Source: Beduinella massiliensis (GTDB lineage: Bacteria > Bacillota > Clostridia > Christensenellales > Aristaeellaceae). Taken from it: a stretch of 64,000 nucleotides of DNA. A program made the translations under genes and the position numbers. The stretch covers positions 2,821,605 to 2,885,604 of the forward strand of contig NZ_LT963430.1 of NCBI RefSeq assembly GCF_900199405.1. Direction: 5' to 3'. The first letter of the stretch is position 1. Every line of letters begins with the position of its first letter. Under the pieces are notes generated by a model. That model did not search any database. It was not told where the DNA came from and worked only from the letters and a program-made list of their open reading frames with translations. Shown here one piece after another: positions 19,573-27,446 of the stretch.

Positions 19573-20910
19573 TTACGCTGCCGTTCCATCGATCCATATC
19601 GTGACGCGGGCCCCGCCCGCCTCGGCGTTTTCCAGCTTCATACGTCCTCCGTGACGCTCCGCCGTCTGCGCCGCGCTGTAAAGGCCCAGTCCGTAGTGCC
19701 CGTCCTGCCCTCTGGCCCGCTCGTCCCGGAAAAAGCGTTCCTGCCCATGCGCCAGCGCATCCTTCGTAAAGCCCGGGCCCGTATCCTCCACGATGAAGAC
19801 CGCGCCCGCGGCGAGCTGCTCCGCCCTCAGGCGCACCCGGCCGCCAGCGGGCGCGAAGCGCGCCGCGTTATCGATCAGGTTCATGACCGCGCGCTGCATC
19901 GCCTGCGCGTCCATCACGGCAAAGCCCGATGCCTCCGCCTGGAAGGAGAGGCCTGCGCCCTCACAGAGCGTCCGGGCCGACTTCAAAAAGCCCTGTACCC
20001 AGCCGGAGAGCTCCGTTTTTTGCCGGTTCAGCGCGCCCGTCTCCTCGTAGAGCGCTCCCCGCAGCTCCTTTACATACGCCCGCGCGCTCTCCGCGCTCTG
20101 CACGATCGCCTCCGCACAGCGGTGCTGCCCGGCATCCAGGGTTCCGTCCTCCTGGAGCAGCTCGGCGTTCCCTTCGATGACCGTGAGCGGCGTGCGCAGG
20201 TCGTGCACCAGCGATTGCATCTGCTCCCGCCGCTGCTGTTCAAGGCTCCACTGGCGGCTCAGCGACTCCTTTAAGGCGTCCTTCATCCGGCCCATCGCGT
20301 CGAGCACCTCGCCGATTTCCTGCACGCCGGAACGGGGCACCTCAAAGTCCAGATCCTCCCTTGCGACCCGCGCGGCGACGCCGGAGAGCAGGTCGATCTG
20401 CCGCTTGAGCCTGCGGCTGAACGAGAGCGCCGTCAGCAGGATCACAGTTCCCCAGCCGGCCACGAGCAGCACGAACATCGTCACCTGAAAGTTCGGCAGA
20501 CGCCCCCGCAGGGCCTCGTTTCCGTAGGGCGTGTTGTAATCAAAGAGGAGCAGGCAGACGCGCCCCTCCGCAAGCGGCACGCGCATCTCGAAATCCGACG
20601 CCTCGCGCCCCTGCTCAAGGCGCTTTTTCACGCGCTCCTGCGCCCGCACCGTGAGCGAGGATTCGAGCATATCGCCCGATTCGTCGAGCAGGACGTAATC
20701 AAAGAACGACGAATGCACCGACTCGTCCAGCGCGCCCGTTTCCCGCATCCGTTCCGCCGCAGCGCGCGCTGCCCGCTCGCCCGTATACGCGGGCAGCACG
20801 AATCCCGCCTCGATGGCGTGCAGGATGCAGCCCCACCAGACGAGCGCGATGGCCGCCGCCAGCACGCCCGTTAGGATCAGGTAGCGCACGAAGAGCCCCC
20901 GAAGCGTCAC
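19573..20910 (-). CDS. Two-component sensor histidine kinase
   Basis: Membrane kinase of 445 residues. Two transmembrane helices (about 4-28 and 142-162) bracket an extracytoplasmic sensor domain of about 110 residues without a recognised fold. A HAMP domain (about 163-215) leads to the H-box LVHDLRTPLTVIEG (phospho-accepting H236), N-box NLIDNAARFAP, G1 VEDTGPGF, F-box RFFRDE and G2 GHYGLGL, all intact. The GTG at 20910 overlaps the response regulator stop as GTGA, so translation is coupled; GTG 20928 is an alternative. The partner is the regulator just upstream. The signal is unknown. Confidence 0.93.
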   Translation of the reverse strand: MTLRGLFVRYLILTGVLAAAIALVWWGCILHAIEAGFVLPAYTGERAARAAAERMRETGALDESVHSSFFDYVLLDESGDMLESSLTVRAQERVKKRLEQGREASDFEMRVPLAEGRVCLLLFDYNTPYGNEALRGRLPNFQVTMFVLLVAGWGTVILLTALSFSRRLKRQIDLLSGVAARVAREDLDFEVPRSGVQEIGEVLDAMGRMKDALKESLSRQWSLEQQRREQMQSLVHDLRTPLTVIEGNAELLQEDGTLDAGQHRCAEAIVQSAESARAYVKELRGALYEETGALNRQKTELSGWVQGFLKSARTLCEGAGLSFQAEASGFAVMDAQAMQRAVMNLIDNAARFAPAGGRVRLRAEQLAAGAVFIVEDTGPGFTKDALAHGQERFFRDERARGQDGHYGLGLYSAAQTAERHGGRMKLENAEAGGARVTIWIDGTAA

Positions 20911-21578
20911 GCCCTTTCCGCGCTCCACTTATACCCCACCCCCCAGACCGTTTCGATCGGTTCCCGGCCCACCGTCCGCAGCTTTGCGCGGATGTTCTTC
21001 ACGTGTTCCGCGATGGCCGACGCGTCCGAGGCGCTCTCCAGCCCGAAGACCGCCTCCAGAATCTGCTCCTTGGAAAACACCTGTCCCCTGTGCTCCAGCA
21101 GAAAGACGCAGATGTCGAATTCGCCGCGCGTCAATGGGATGGGCGTTCCCGCGCACGAAGCCTCGCGGGCGGTGATGTCAAGGAGAAGCCCGTCCGCCGT
21201 CAGCGCATGCCTGCGAACGCGCGTCTCGCGCCGCAGGTGCGCGGCCACACGCGCCCGCAGCTCGGAGAGGCGAAAGGGCTTGACGACATAGTCGTCCCCG
21301 CCGATCCCCAGACCGTGCGCGACGGACGCCTCGTCGTCGCGCGCGGTCAGAAAAAGAATCGGGCAGTCTACCCGCTCCCGCAATCGGGCGCAGAGCGAAA
21401 AGCCGTCCTCCCCCGGCATCATCACGTCGAGCAGGATGAGCTCGGCGCGACGGAGCTTGGCCTCTGAGAGCTCCGCCGCGCTTTCCGCCGTCATCACGGT
21501 ATGCCCCTCGCGCTCCAGCGCCGTCCGAATTAAGTCGAGCATCGCCGGTTCGTCGTCTACCGCCAGAATCCAGGCCAT
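20907..21578 (-). CDS. OmpR/PhoB-family response regulator
   Basis: DNA-binding partner of the adjacent kinase, 223 residues. The receiver has D8/D9, phospho-acceptor D51 in LILLDVMMPGEDG, and K in VVKPF. The winged-helix effector domain has PLTRGEFDICVFLLEHRGQVFSKEQIL and IAEHVKNIRAKL...GVGYKW. The ATG at 21578 lies 4 bases after the TraX-like gene stop and within its GGGGTGA ribosome binding site; an upstream start was rejected because it overlaps that gene. Confidence 0.94.
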   Translation of the reverse strand: MAWILAVDDEPAMLDLIRTALEREGHTVMTAESAAELSEAKLRRAELILLDVMMPGEDGFSLCARLRERVDCPILFLTARDDEASVAHGLGIGGDDYVVKPFRLSELRARVAAHLRRETRVRRHALTADGLLLDITAREASCAGTPIPLTRGEFDICVFLLEHRGQVFSKEQILEAVFGLESASDASAIAEHVKNIRAKLRTVGREPIETVWGVGYKWSAERA

Positions 21579-21582
21579 TTCA

Positions 21583-22434
21583 TCACCCCATGAGCACATG
21601 ATACACCGCGAAGGAGAGCGCATACAAGATGTAAACGTGCGCGGGATAGAAAATATAGAAGAAATTCTTGATGCCGCGCCCGCGCTTTCCGTTGTAGAGA
21701 AGCATGATCAGGGCCGCGCCCGCGCCCATCCACTCGTACGCCTCGCCAAACCAGAACGCGGCCGTCAACGGCAGACCGGGCACGAGGAAGTAAAGCCGCA
21801 CCGTGTACCAGAAGAGATGGAAGAGCGCAAAGGCCGCCGCCTGAAGCCCGCGCCGTTTGCGAAAGATGTAAAGCACGAGCCCCGAAAGCACGAAACCCGT
21901 GCCGCCCTCCACGCCCGGATGCATGGGCAGCAGCGTGTAGTTGAGCAGCAGCAGCCACTTCGCAGCCCCCGGCGCCATCTGGGCCAGCGCGCGCATCAGG
22001 TACGGCCAGCCGAGGGTGAGACCCAGCGTGATCGCGCCCCGCAGCCAGCGCTTCTCCTCGAGCCAGGCGACGCCCTGCATCATGACGATGAGGAGCGCAA
22101 AGGTCATGAACACGCCGTTCATGGGGATAAAGCCGTCCGGGCGCGCAAAGCCCGTCACGATCATTCCATATTGCACGAGCCCCATCGCGCCGCCGATGAG
22201 GTAAAGGCGCAGAAAGTATTTTTTGCGGCTGCGCGTATGGGTAAAGCCCTCCACCAGCAAAAAGAGAAAAAGTCCTCCCGAGAGGCGTCCCAGCCAACTG
22301 AACGCGAGCGGAACCGCGCCCGTAAACTCAAAGAAGTATTGAATGTGATCGAGCACCATCAGCACGACCGCGATGCACTTAAGCTGAAAGCCCGTAAGTC
22401 CCCCGAAAGCGCGTCTTGATTCCAAAGCTATCAT
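21583..22434 (-). CDS. TraX-family integral membrane protein
   Basis: Polytopic membrane protein of about 283 residues with roughly eight helices. LTGFQLKCIAVVLMVLDHIQYFF near the N-terminus and NFFYIFYPAHVYILYALSF at the C-terminus are the TraX pattern; plasmid TraX acetylates pilin, but chromosomal relatives have no settled role. ATG 22434 is directly next to AGGAG, so a TTG four codons on, at 22425 with 9-base spacing, may be the true start. It is the first gene of a three-gene unit with the two-component system. Confidence 0.8.
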   Translation of the reverse strand: MIALESRRAFGGLTGFQLKCIAVVLMVLDHIQYFFEFTGAVPLAFSWLGRLSGGLFLFLLVEGFTHTRSRKKYFLRLYLIGGAMGLVQYGMIVTGFARPDGFIPMNGVFMTFALLIVMMQGVAWLEEKRWLRGAITLGLTLGWPYLMRALAQMAPGAAKWLLLLNYTLLPMHPGVEGGTGFVLSGLVLYIFRKRRGLQAAAFALFHLFWYTVRLYFLVPGLPLTAAFWFGEAYEWMGAGAALIMLLYNGKRGRGIKNFFYIFYPAHVYILYALSFAVYHVLMG

Positions 22435-22492
22435 CTCCTGTCCGTTTATGCCCCTATCTTAGCGCGCGTTTATCAGGAAACGATAAGGAACG

Positions 22493-22552
22493 AAAAAAGG
22501 CCGCGCGGGGATAAACCCGCGCGGTCTGGCCATCGGCAAAGCCGATGGCCAG
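22493..22552 (-). terminator. Terminator and extra hairpin after the secreted-protein gene
   Basis: Stem CCGCGCGGG / CCCGCGCGG (22501-22509 with 22516-22524) is followed on the minus strand by CC and six T residues. Just before it is a second perfect 12-bp hairpin, CTGGCCATCGGC with an AAA loop (22526-22552). Confidence 0.85.
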
Positions 22553-22577
22553 GGCTTTAGAGGGAGGAAAACGGGAT

Positions 22578-23831
22578 TTACATTTCTACGGGAACGGTCG
22601 CGCCCGCGGCGTCGATCGCCTGCACGTCGCCGTCCATGCCGTTGAGGAGGATCGCCTGCGCGTCGGCCAGGCCCGTCGCGCTCAGCACCTTGAGAATGTC
22701 GGCCACCGCGTAGGTATCCGTCGTGTCTCCGTTTTTCACGACGATGCTGGTTACGCCGCTGCGGCGGAAGACCTCCAGCGCATCCTGACCAATCTTCATC
22801 GACACCTGGCCGTACTGCTCATAGGCGTAGGAGGTCAGCACGAGCTGTACGTAGCCATTCGGGTCGTCGACCAGCTTTTCCTTGAACATGATCTGCTTGC
22901 CGCCGGCGTACAGGCGGCAGTCGAGCGGCAGGTAGGAGAGGTACACCTGCCTCAGCCATTCCGGGCTGCCCGCGAGGCCGCGGAAGTGCTGGCGGCGCGC
23001 CTCGCGCAGGTACCGCGCGTGCTCGTCCGAGAAGTACTCCAGGTACTTGCCGTCGAAGGGGTCGCTGTTTCCGGGGACCTCTACAATGCACACCGGCCTC
23101 ATCTCGAAACCCTCTTCGTCACGCAGCCTCTCGCCAGCTTCATCGACGAGAAAACCGTCTACATCAATATACGCCTTGATGCCTTCCATCGGCTTAATCT
23201 TGGCCAGAACACGCTGAACGTATTCCTCAAATTCGCTTTGCGTTAGCTTAGACGGTGTGTAATTTCCGGATTCGTCCACATCCCACCTAGTTATGCTAAC
23301 GTCTTCCCATCGATATGTCTCACCGTCGGGGTACGTGAACGTCCCGCCCTTGAGCACCGAACCGTCTATAACGATATCACTATTCGTAACCGTAACGGCA
23401 GTGCCTGTTTCGCTTTCGTACCTGCCGCCGTTAAGCGTCAAGGCGATTCCGTATGCATACAGGCCGTTATTAGGCCATTCAGCACCGTCAATGTTTATAT
23501 AGGTTCCTTCGGACTTGACGATCACGTCATTGAGGTCGACGGCGCCTGACGTACCATCTGAAAAAAAGCTAAATTCACCTTTGAGCACGACGCCGTCTTT
23601 GTTCGTAATAACGATCGTGCGATCGTCCACCTGGATATAAGAGTCCTCTGCATCCCATGCGTCGTCTGGCTCGTCTTTCCCTCTGTACAGCTCAAAATCA
23701 AGCTTCGCGTTCGCTTCGCTTGCATTTACTGTATCGCACAGTTCACGCCAAGAAGTCACCTTCGTTGCGGCGAGTACCCCCCCCCCGAATAAACAGAGCG
23801 CCAAGGTTACCGCCAGGATCTTTTTGAACAT
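22578..23831 (-). CDS. Secreted protein with ten-G tract in its signal-peptide codons
   Basis: 417 residues from ATG 23831 (8 bases after GAGGAGG). A signal peptide (MFKKILAVTLALCLFGGGVLAA) is followed by a repetitive N-terminal half with short strands (VVLKGEFSFFSDG, DVIVKSEGTYINIDG, IALTLNGGRYESETG, DIVIDGSVLKGG), which suggests a beta-helix. The C-terminal half (about 200-417) is charged and has no family I recognise. The codons for GGG in the signal peptide form a run of ten G residues (23777-23786), a likely slippage site. The N-terminal half is visibly lower in GC than the C-terminal half. Confidence 0.8.
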   Translation of the reverse strand: MFKKILAVTLALCLFGGGVLAATKVTSWRELCDTVNASEANAKLDFELYRGKDEPDDAWDAEDSYIQVDDRTIVITNKDGVVLKGEFSFFSDGTSGAVDLNDVIVKSEGTYINIDGAEWPNNGLYAYGIALTLNGGRYESETGTAVTVTNSDIVIDGSVLKGGTFTYPDGETYRWEDVSITRWDVDESGNYTPSKLTQSEFEEYVQRVLAKIKPMEGIKAYIDVDGFLVDEAGERLRDEEGFEMRPVCIVEVPGNSDPFDGKYLEYFSDEHARYLREARRQHFRGLAGSPEWLRQVYLSYLPLDCRLYAGGKQIMFKEKLVDDPNGYVQLVLTSYAYEQYGQVSMKIGQDALEVFRRSGVTSIVVKNGDTTDTYAVADILKVLSATGLADAQAILLNGMDGDVQAIDAAGATVPVEM

Positions 23832-23867
23832 ATCCCATTCCTCCTCATCAAGAGATTTGATGACTTG

Positions 23868-23897
23868 ATTATACACTTTCCTTCACTGCATTGTCAA
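23868..23897 (-). promoter_or_regulatory. Consensus promoter of the secreted-protein gene
   Basis: Perfect TTGACA (23897-23892) and perfect TATAAT (23873-23868) with an 18-base spacer, 37 bases before the start codon. Confidence 0.88.
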
Positions 23898-23941
23898 CAA
23901 TTCCCATAATTTTTGAAATTTTTATGCATCAAAATTATCCC

Positions 23942-23976
23942 GTAAAAACGGAACCCTGCCTTTACAAGGTTCCGTT
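23942..23976 (-). terminator. Terminator of the aminotransferase-tyrS-yigZ operon
   Basis: Perfect 9-bp stem AACGGAACC / GGTTCCGTT (23947-23955 with 23968-23976), followed on the minus strand by TTTAC beyond the stem's own TT. It lies 8 bases past the yigZ stop. Confidence 0.85.
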
Positions 23977-23984
23977 TGTGCGCT

Positions 23985-24635
23985 TTATTCCGTTTTCCCG
24001 TCTTCGTCCCAGGGGAAGTAGCACTCCCCATCCTCCAGCGTCTCCACCCGCCCGTCGCACACGCGCGTGATGTCCGCCAGAAGCTGCGCCTCGTCCCGCT
24101 TTCGCACCAGTAGATTCGTCGTCACCCGGTCGGTGAATTCCGTCCCCTCGATGCGGCAGGGCGCGCTTTTCAGGAAGTACTCCAGCCGCTGCCAGGTGGC
24201 GTAGTCCACCTCGGCCAGGTGCCGGCGGGACATCTCCATCGTCACCACGCCGCCGGCGTCGAGCGCTTCCTTGCTGCCCTGCGCATAGGCCCGCGTGAGC
24301 CCGCCCGCGCCCAGCAGGATGCCCCCAAAGTAGCGCGTGACGACCACGGCGCAGTCCACCACGCCGCGCGCCTTCATCACCTCGATGATGGGCATGCCCG
24401 CCGTGCCGCCGGGTTCGCCGTCGTCCGAATAGCGCATGATGCCCATGTTGCGCCCGATGATATAGGCGTAACAGTTGTGGTTCGCGTCCTTGTGCCCTTC
24501 GCGGACCTCCGCGAGGAATGCGAGCGCCTCCGCCTCCGTCCGACAGGGCGCGCCCTGCCCGATGAAGCGGCTCTTGTTGATGATGAATTCCCTTTCGCCG
24601 CGCCCGCGCAGCGTCTTGTAGGAAAGCGCCTCCAT
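23985..24635 (-). CDS. yigZ: YigZ/IMPACT family protein
   Basis: Conserved protein of unknown biochemical role, 216 residues. The UPF0029/IMPACT N-terminal domain shows KSRFIGQ, NHNCYAYIIG, RYSDDGEPGGTAGMPI and VVVTRYFGGILLGAGGLTRAY; a C-terminal ferredoxin-like domain follows from about 140. The ATG starts one base after the tyrS stop, so it is translated from the same message. Family relatives affect translation control, which fits an operon with a tRNA synthetase, but this is inference. Confidence 0.93.
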   Translation of the reverse strand: MEALSYKTLRGRGEREFIINKSRFIGQGAPCRTEAEALAFLAEVREGHKDANHNCYAYIIGRNMGIMRYSDDGEPGGTAGMPIIEVMKARGVVDCAVVVTRYFGGILLGAGGLTRAYAQGSKEALDAGGVVTMEMSRRHLAEVDYATWQRLEYFLKSAPCRIEGTEFTDRVTTNLLVRKRDEAQLLADITRVCDGRVETLEDGECYFPWDEDGKTE

Positions 24636-24636
24636 C

Positions 24637-25860
24637 CTATGCCTTCAGCACTACGCGATGGTAGCTCTTCTTGCCCTTGCGCAGCAGGACGCCCTCGCCG
24701 CCGATCTGTTCCGCCGTGAGCACCGCGTTCACGTCGGTCACCTTTTCCTCGCCGATGGTGAGGCCGCCGCCCTGCACCAGCTTGCGCGCCTCGCCCTTGG
24801 AAGCGCAAAGCCCGCACAGGAACGCGATGGTCGTGACGCGTCCGTCTTCCTCGAGCTGCGCGGCCGTGATCTCGGTCGTGGGCACGCTGCCCGAAAGCGC
24901 GCCGCCGCCAAACAGGGAGGCCGCCGCTTCCTGCGCCTTCCGGGCCTCTTCCTCGCCATGCACCAGCTTCGTCACCTCAAAGGCCAGCACCTTCTTCGCC
25001 TCGTTGATGCCGCTGTCCCTCAGCGCGCCCAGGCGGCGCACCTCGTCCATGGGCAGGAAGGTCAGCAGGGCCAGGCACTTTTGCACGTCCTGATCGTCCA
25101 CGTTGCGCCAGTATTGGTAGAAGTCGTAGGGGCTGGTGCGCTCCGCGTCCAGCCACAGGGCGCCCGCTTCGGTCTTGCCCATCTTGCGCCCGTCGTGCGT
25201 GAGCAGCAGCTGGAAGGTCAGCGCGTAGGCGTCCTGACGTTCCTTGCGCCGGATGAGGTCCGCGCCGCCCAGCATGTTGCTCCACTGGTCGTCGCCGCCG
25301 AGCTGCAGCCGGCAGCCGTACCGGCGGTAGAGCTCCAGGAAGTCGTAGCTCTGCATCAGCATGTAGGTGAATTCCAAAAAGGTCAGGCCCTTTTCCAGGC
25401 GTTTCTTGTAGCACTCCGCCGTCAGCATGCGGTTGACGGAGAAGTAAACGCCGATCTCGCGCATGAAGTCAATGTAGTTCAGATTGCGCAGCCAGTCCGC
25501 GTTGTTGGCGATCATCGCCTTGCCCTCGGAAAAGTCGAGGAAGCGGCTCATCTGCTTCTTGATGCTCTCCACGTTATGGTCGATGTCGTCGACCGTGAGC
25601 ACCTTGCGCAGGTCGCTCTTGCCGCTCGGGTCGCCGATCATGCCGGTGCCGCCGCCCATCAGGGCGATGGGGCGATGCCCCGCCCGCTGCATGTGCGCCA
25701 TGGCCATAATCGGGATGTAGTGGCCGATGTGCAGGCTGTCCGCCGTGGGGTCGAACCCGACGTAGAACGTCGTGGGCTGCTCCAGCTGTTTGTACAAATC
25801 CTCTTCAAAGGTCACCTGGGCGACGAAGCCGCGTTCCTTGAGTACGTCCAGAATGTGCAT
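24637..25860 (-). CDS. tyrS: Tyrosyl-tRNA synthetase
   Basis: Charges tRNA-Tyr. The 407 residues have the class I HIGH motif ([12 protein letters not shown]), the tyrosine pocket [35 protein letters not shown] in place of KMSKS, and a C-terminal S4 RNA-binding domain ([20 protein letters not shown]). The ATG follows GGAGG by 8 bases. It lies 20 bases after the aminotransferase gene, so both respond to the tyrosine T-box upstream. Confidence 0.97.
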   Translation of the reverse strand: MHILDVLKERGFVAQVTFEEDLYKQLEQPTTFYVGFDPTADSLHIGHYIPIMAMAHMQRAGHRPIALMGGGTGMIGDPSGKSDLRKVLTVDDIDHNVESIKKQMSRFLDFSEGKAMIANNADWLRNLNYIDFMREIGVYFSVNRMLTAECYKKRLEKGLTFLEFTYMLMQSYDFLELYRRYGCRLQLGGDDQWSNMLGGADLIRRKERQDAYALTFQLLLTHDGRKMGKTEAGALWLDAERTSPYDFYQYWRNVDDQDVQKCLALLTFLPMDEVRRLGALRDSGINEAKKVLAFEVTKLVHGEEEARKAQEAAASLFGGGALSGSVPTTEITAAQLEEDGRVTTIAFLCGLCASKGEARKLVQGGGLTIGEEKVTDVNAVLTAEQIGGEGVLLRKGKKSYHRVVLKA

Positions 25861-25880
25861 GTTTCAAACCTCCATTGGTT

Positions 25881-27071
25881 TTATTTCAGTTCCCCTTCGA
25901 CTACCTGGCGCAGGATGTCCATGCCCTGATCGATCTTTTCAATCGTGCTGTTGGAAAAATTCAGGCGGACGGTGTTCCGGTGCGTGCCCTCTTCGCAGTA
26001 GAAGTGCGTGCCCGGCACGTAGGCGACGCCCCGCTCGATGGCCTTGGGCATCATCGCCAGGGTGTCGATGCCCTCCGGCAGCTCCGCCCAGATGAACAGC
26101 CCGCCCTCTGGATGCGTAAACCTCGTGTCCGGGAAGTCCTTCAGGTGGGAGAGCATCCGGTTCATCTGCACGGCGTAGCTTCGGCAGATGCTCCGCACGT
26201 GCTCCGCCATGAGCCCGCGGTTCAGGTACTCCGCCACGATGGCCTGCGTCAGGTTGGAGGAGTGCACGTCGTTCGCCTGCTTGCCGAAGATCATCTTCTG
26301 GCGGATGGGCTCCTTCACGATCGCCGCGCCGATGCGCAGGCCCGGCGAGATCAGCTTGGAAAAGGAGGCCATGTGCACGACCCAGCCCGCCTTGTCGTAG
26401 CTCTTGATCGAGGGCAGCGCCTCGCCCGCGTAGCGCAGGTCGCGGTAGGGATCGTCCTCCATGACGACCATGCCGTACTTCTCCGCCATCTCGGCGATGG
26501 GCTGCCTTCTCTCCGCCGCGAGGGTGCGGCCCGTGGGGTTTTGAAAGGACGGGATGACGTAGAGCATCTTCGGGTGGTGCGCCTTGATGAGGCGTTCCAG
26601 GTCTTCCAGCACGATGCCGCCCTCGTCCGTCTGCACGGGCACGAGCTTCGCCTGATAGAGCTTGAGCGCCTGCAGCGTCCCCAGGAACGTCGGGCTTTCC
26701 ACCAGCACCACGTCGCCGGGGTTGATCAGCGCCTTGGCCAGCAGGTCGATGCCTTGGGTGGAGCCGGTCACGGGCAGCACGTCCTCCGGGCCGCACTGGA
26801 TGCCCAGCCCCTGCACCCATTGGGCGACCGCGTCCTTGTAGGGCGCGTAGCCGTCCGTCGCGCCGTATTGCAGGATGCGCTTGCCGTCTTTGAGCAGCAC
26901 GTCGCGCGAGATGTCCGCGATGACGGTTTCCTCCAGCGCGGAAGCGGCCGGGTTGCCGCCGCCGAATGAAATCATGTTGGGCCGCGTCATGTACTTGAGG
27001 ATTTCGCGGATCGCGCTGCCGGTAATGCCGTTAAAGCGCTCCGCAAACTGCACGTTCTCGATCGATGGCAT
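25881..27071 (-). CDS. PLP-dependent class I aminotransferase, probably aromatic
   Basis: Fold-type I aminotransferase of 396 residues, starting MPSIENVQFAERFNG at 27071. Visible are FGGGNPAASALE, YGATDGYAPYKDAVAQW, TGSTQGIDLLAKALINPGD, PSFQNPTGRTLA, MEDDPYRDLRY, and the PLP lysine in SFSKLISPGLRIGA. These match the 2-aminoadipate/aromatic aminotransferase branch (AAT_I; MocR-like without HTH). A tyrosine T-box precedes it and tyrS follows, so a role in tyrosine or phenylalanine synthesis is the best inference. Longer in-frame starts lie in the T-box and are rejected. Confidence 0.88.
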   Translation of the reverse strand: MPSIENVQFAERFNGITGSAIREILKYMTRPNMISFGGGNPAASALEETVIADISRDVLLKDGKRILQYGATDGYAPYKDAVAQWVQGLGIQCGPEDVLPVTGSTQGIDLLAKALINPGDVVLVESPTFLGTLQALKLYQAKLVPVQTDEGGIVLEDLERLIKAHHPKMLYVIPSFQNPTGRTLAAERRQPIAEMAEKYGMVVMEDDPYRDLRYAGEALPSIKSYDKAGWVVHMASFSKLISPGLRIGAAIVKEPIRQKMIFGKQANDVHSSNLTQAIVAEYLNRGLMAEHVRSICRSYAVQMNRMLSHLKDFPDTRFTHPEGGLFIWAELPEGIDTLAMMPKAIERGVAYVPGTHFYCEEGTHRNTVRLNFSNSTIEKIDQGMDILRQVVEGELK

Positions 27072-27106
27072 GTAAAAACTTCCCTTCTTCTGCTGTGCCG
27101 TAAAAC

Positions 27107-27370
27107 AAAAAACGCCTTCCGGCACGCTGCTGCGTACCGGAAGGCGTGTAACCGCTGTACCACTTCCGTTTAGCGCCCTCTCTCGAAAGGCGCCCTCATC
27201 GCCCGCCAACACGGGCCTGCGCTGTAAGCGGCGCACCGCCGAAGCCCTACTCGCACGCTTTCAGGCCCGCGCTCGGGGATGTATTCGCCAGACGCCGCCG
27301 CTTTCTTTCACCAGCCGAAAGCTCTCTTGAGGCCAGCCGCCCGGGTACTTCTTCCCGTCCTCGCGTATAT
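27107..27370 (-). promoter_or_regulatory. T-box leader, tyrosine-specific
   Basis: A leader of about 300 bases between the promoter and the aminotransferase. Stem I has the AGTA element and, opposite it, GAATACA, giving specifier codon UAC (Tyr); AGAGAGC and GCTGGTGAAAG elements lie nearer the tip. The T-box segment AAGTGGTACAGCGG follows (27165-27152), with TGGT, whose U pairs with the A73 expected in tRNA-Tyr. It ends in a 15-bp terminator stem (27113-27127 with 27132-27146) and six T residues. Uncharged tRNA-Tyr should favour antitermination and expression of the aminotransferase, tyrS and yigZ. Confidence 0.9.
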
Positions 27371-27376
27371 GTTGGC

Positions 27377-27405
27377 ATTATACTGCGCCCTTTTGTGCTT
27401 GTCAA
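27377..27405 (-). promoter_or_regulatory. Consensus promoter of the T-box operon
   Basis: Perfect TTGACA (27405-27400) and perfect TATAAT (27382-27377) with a 17-base spacer. It lies 41 bases past the MATE stop with no terminator seen between. Confidence 0.92.
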
Positions 27406-27446
27406 TCCCGGATTTGCAAACTTTCTTCTGATCGGTTTGTCTGCGC

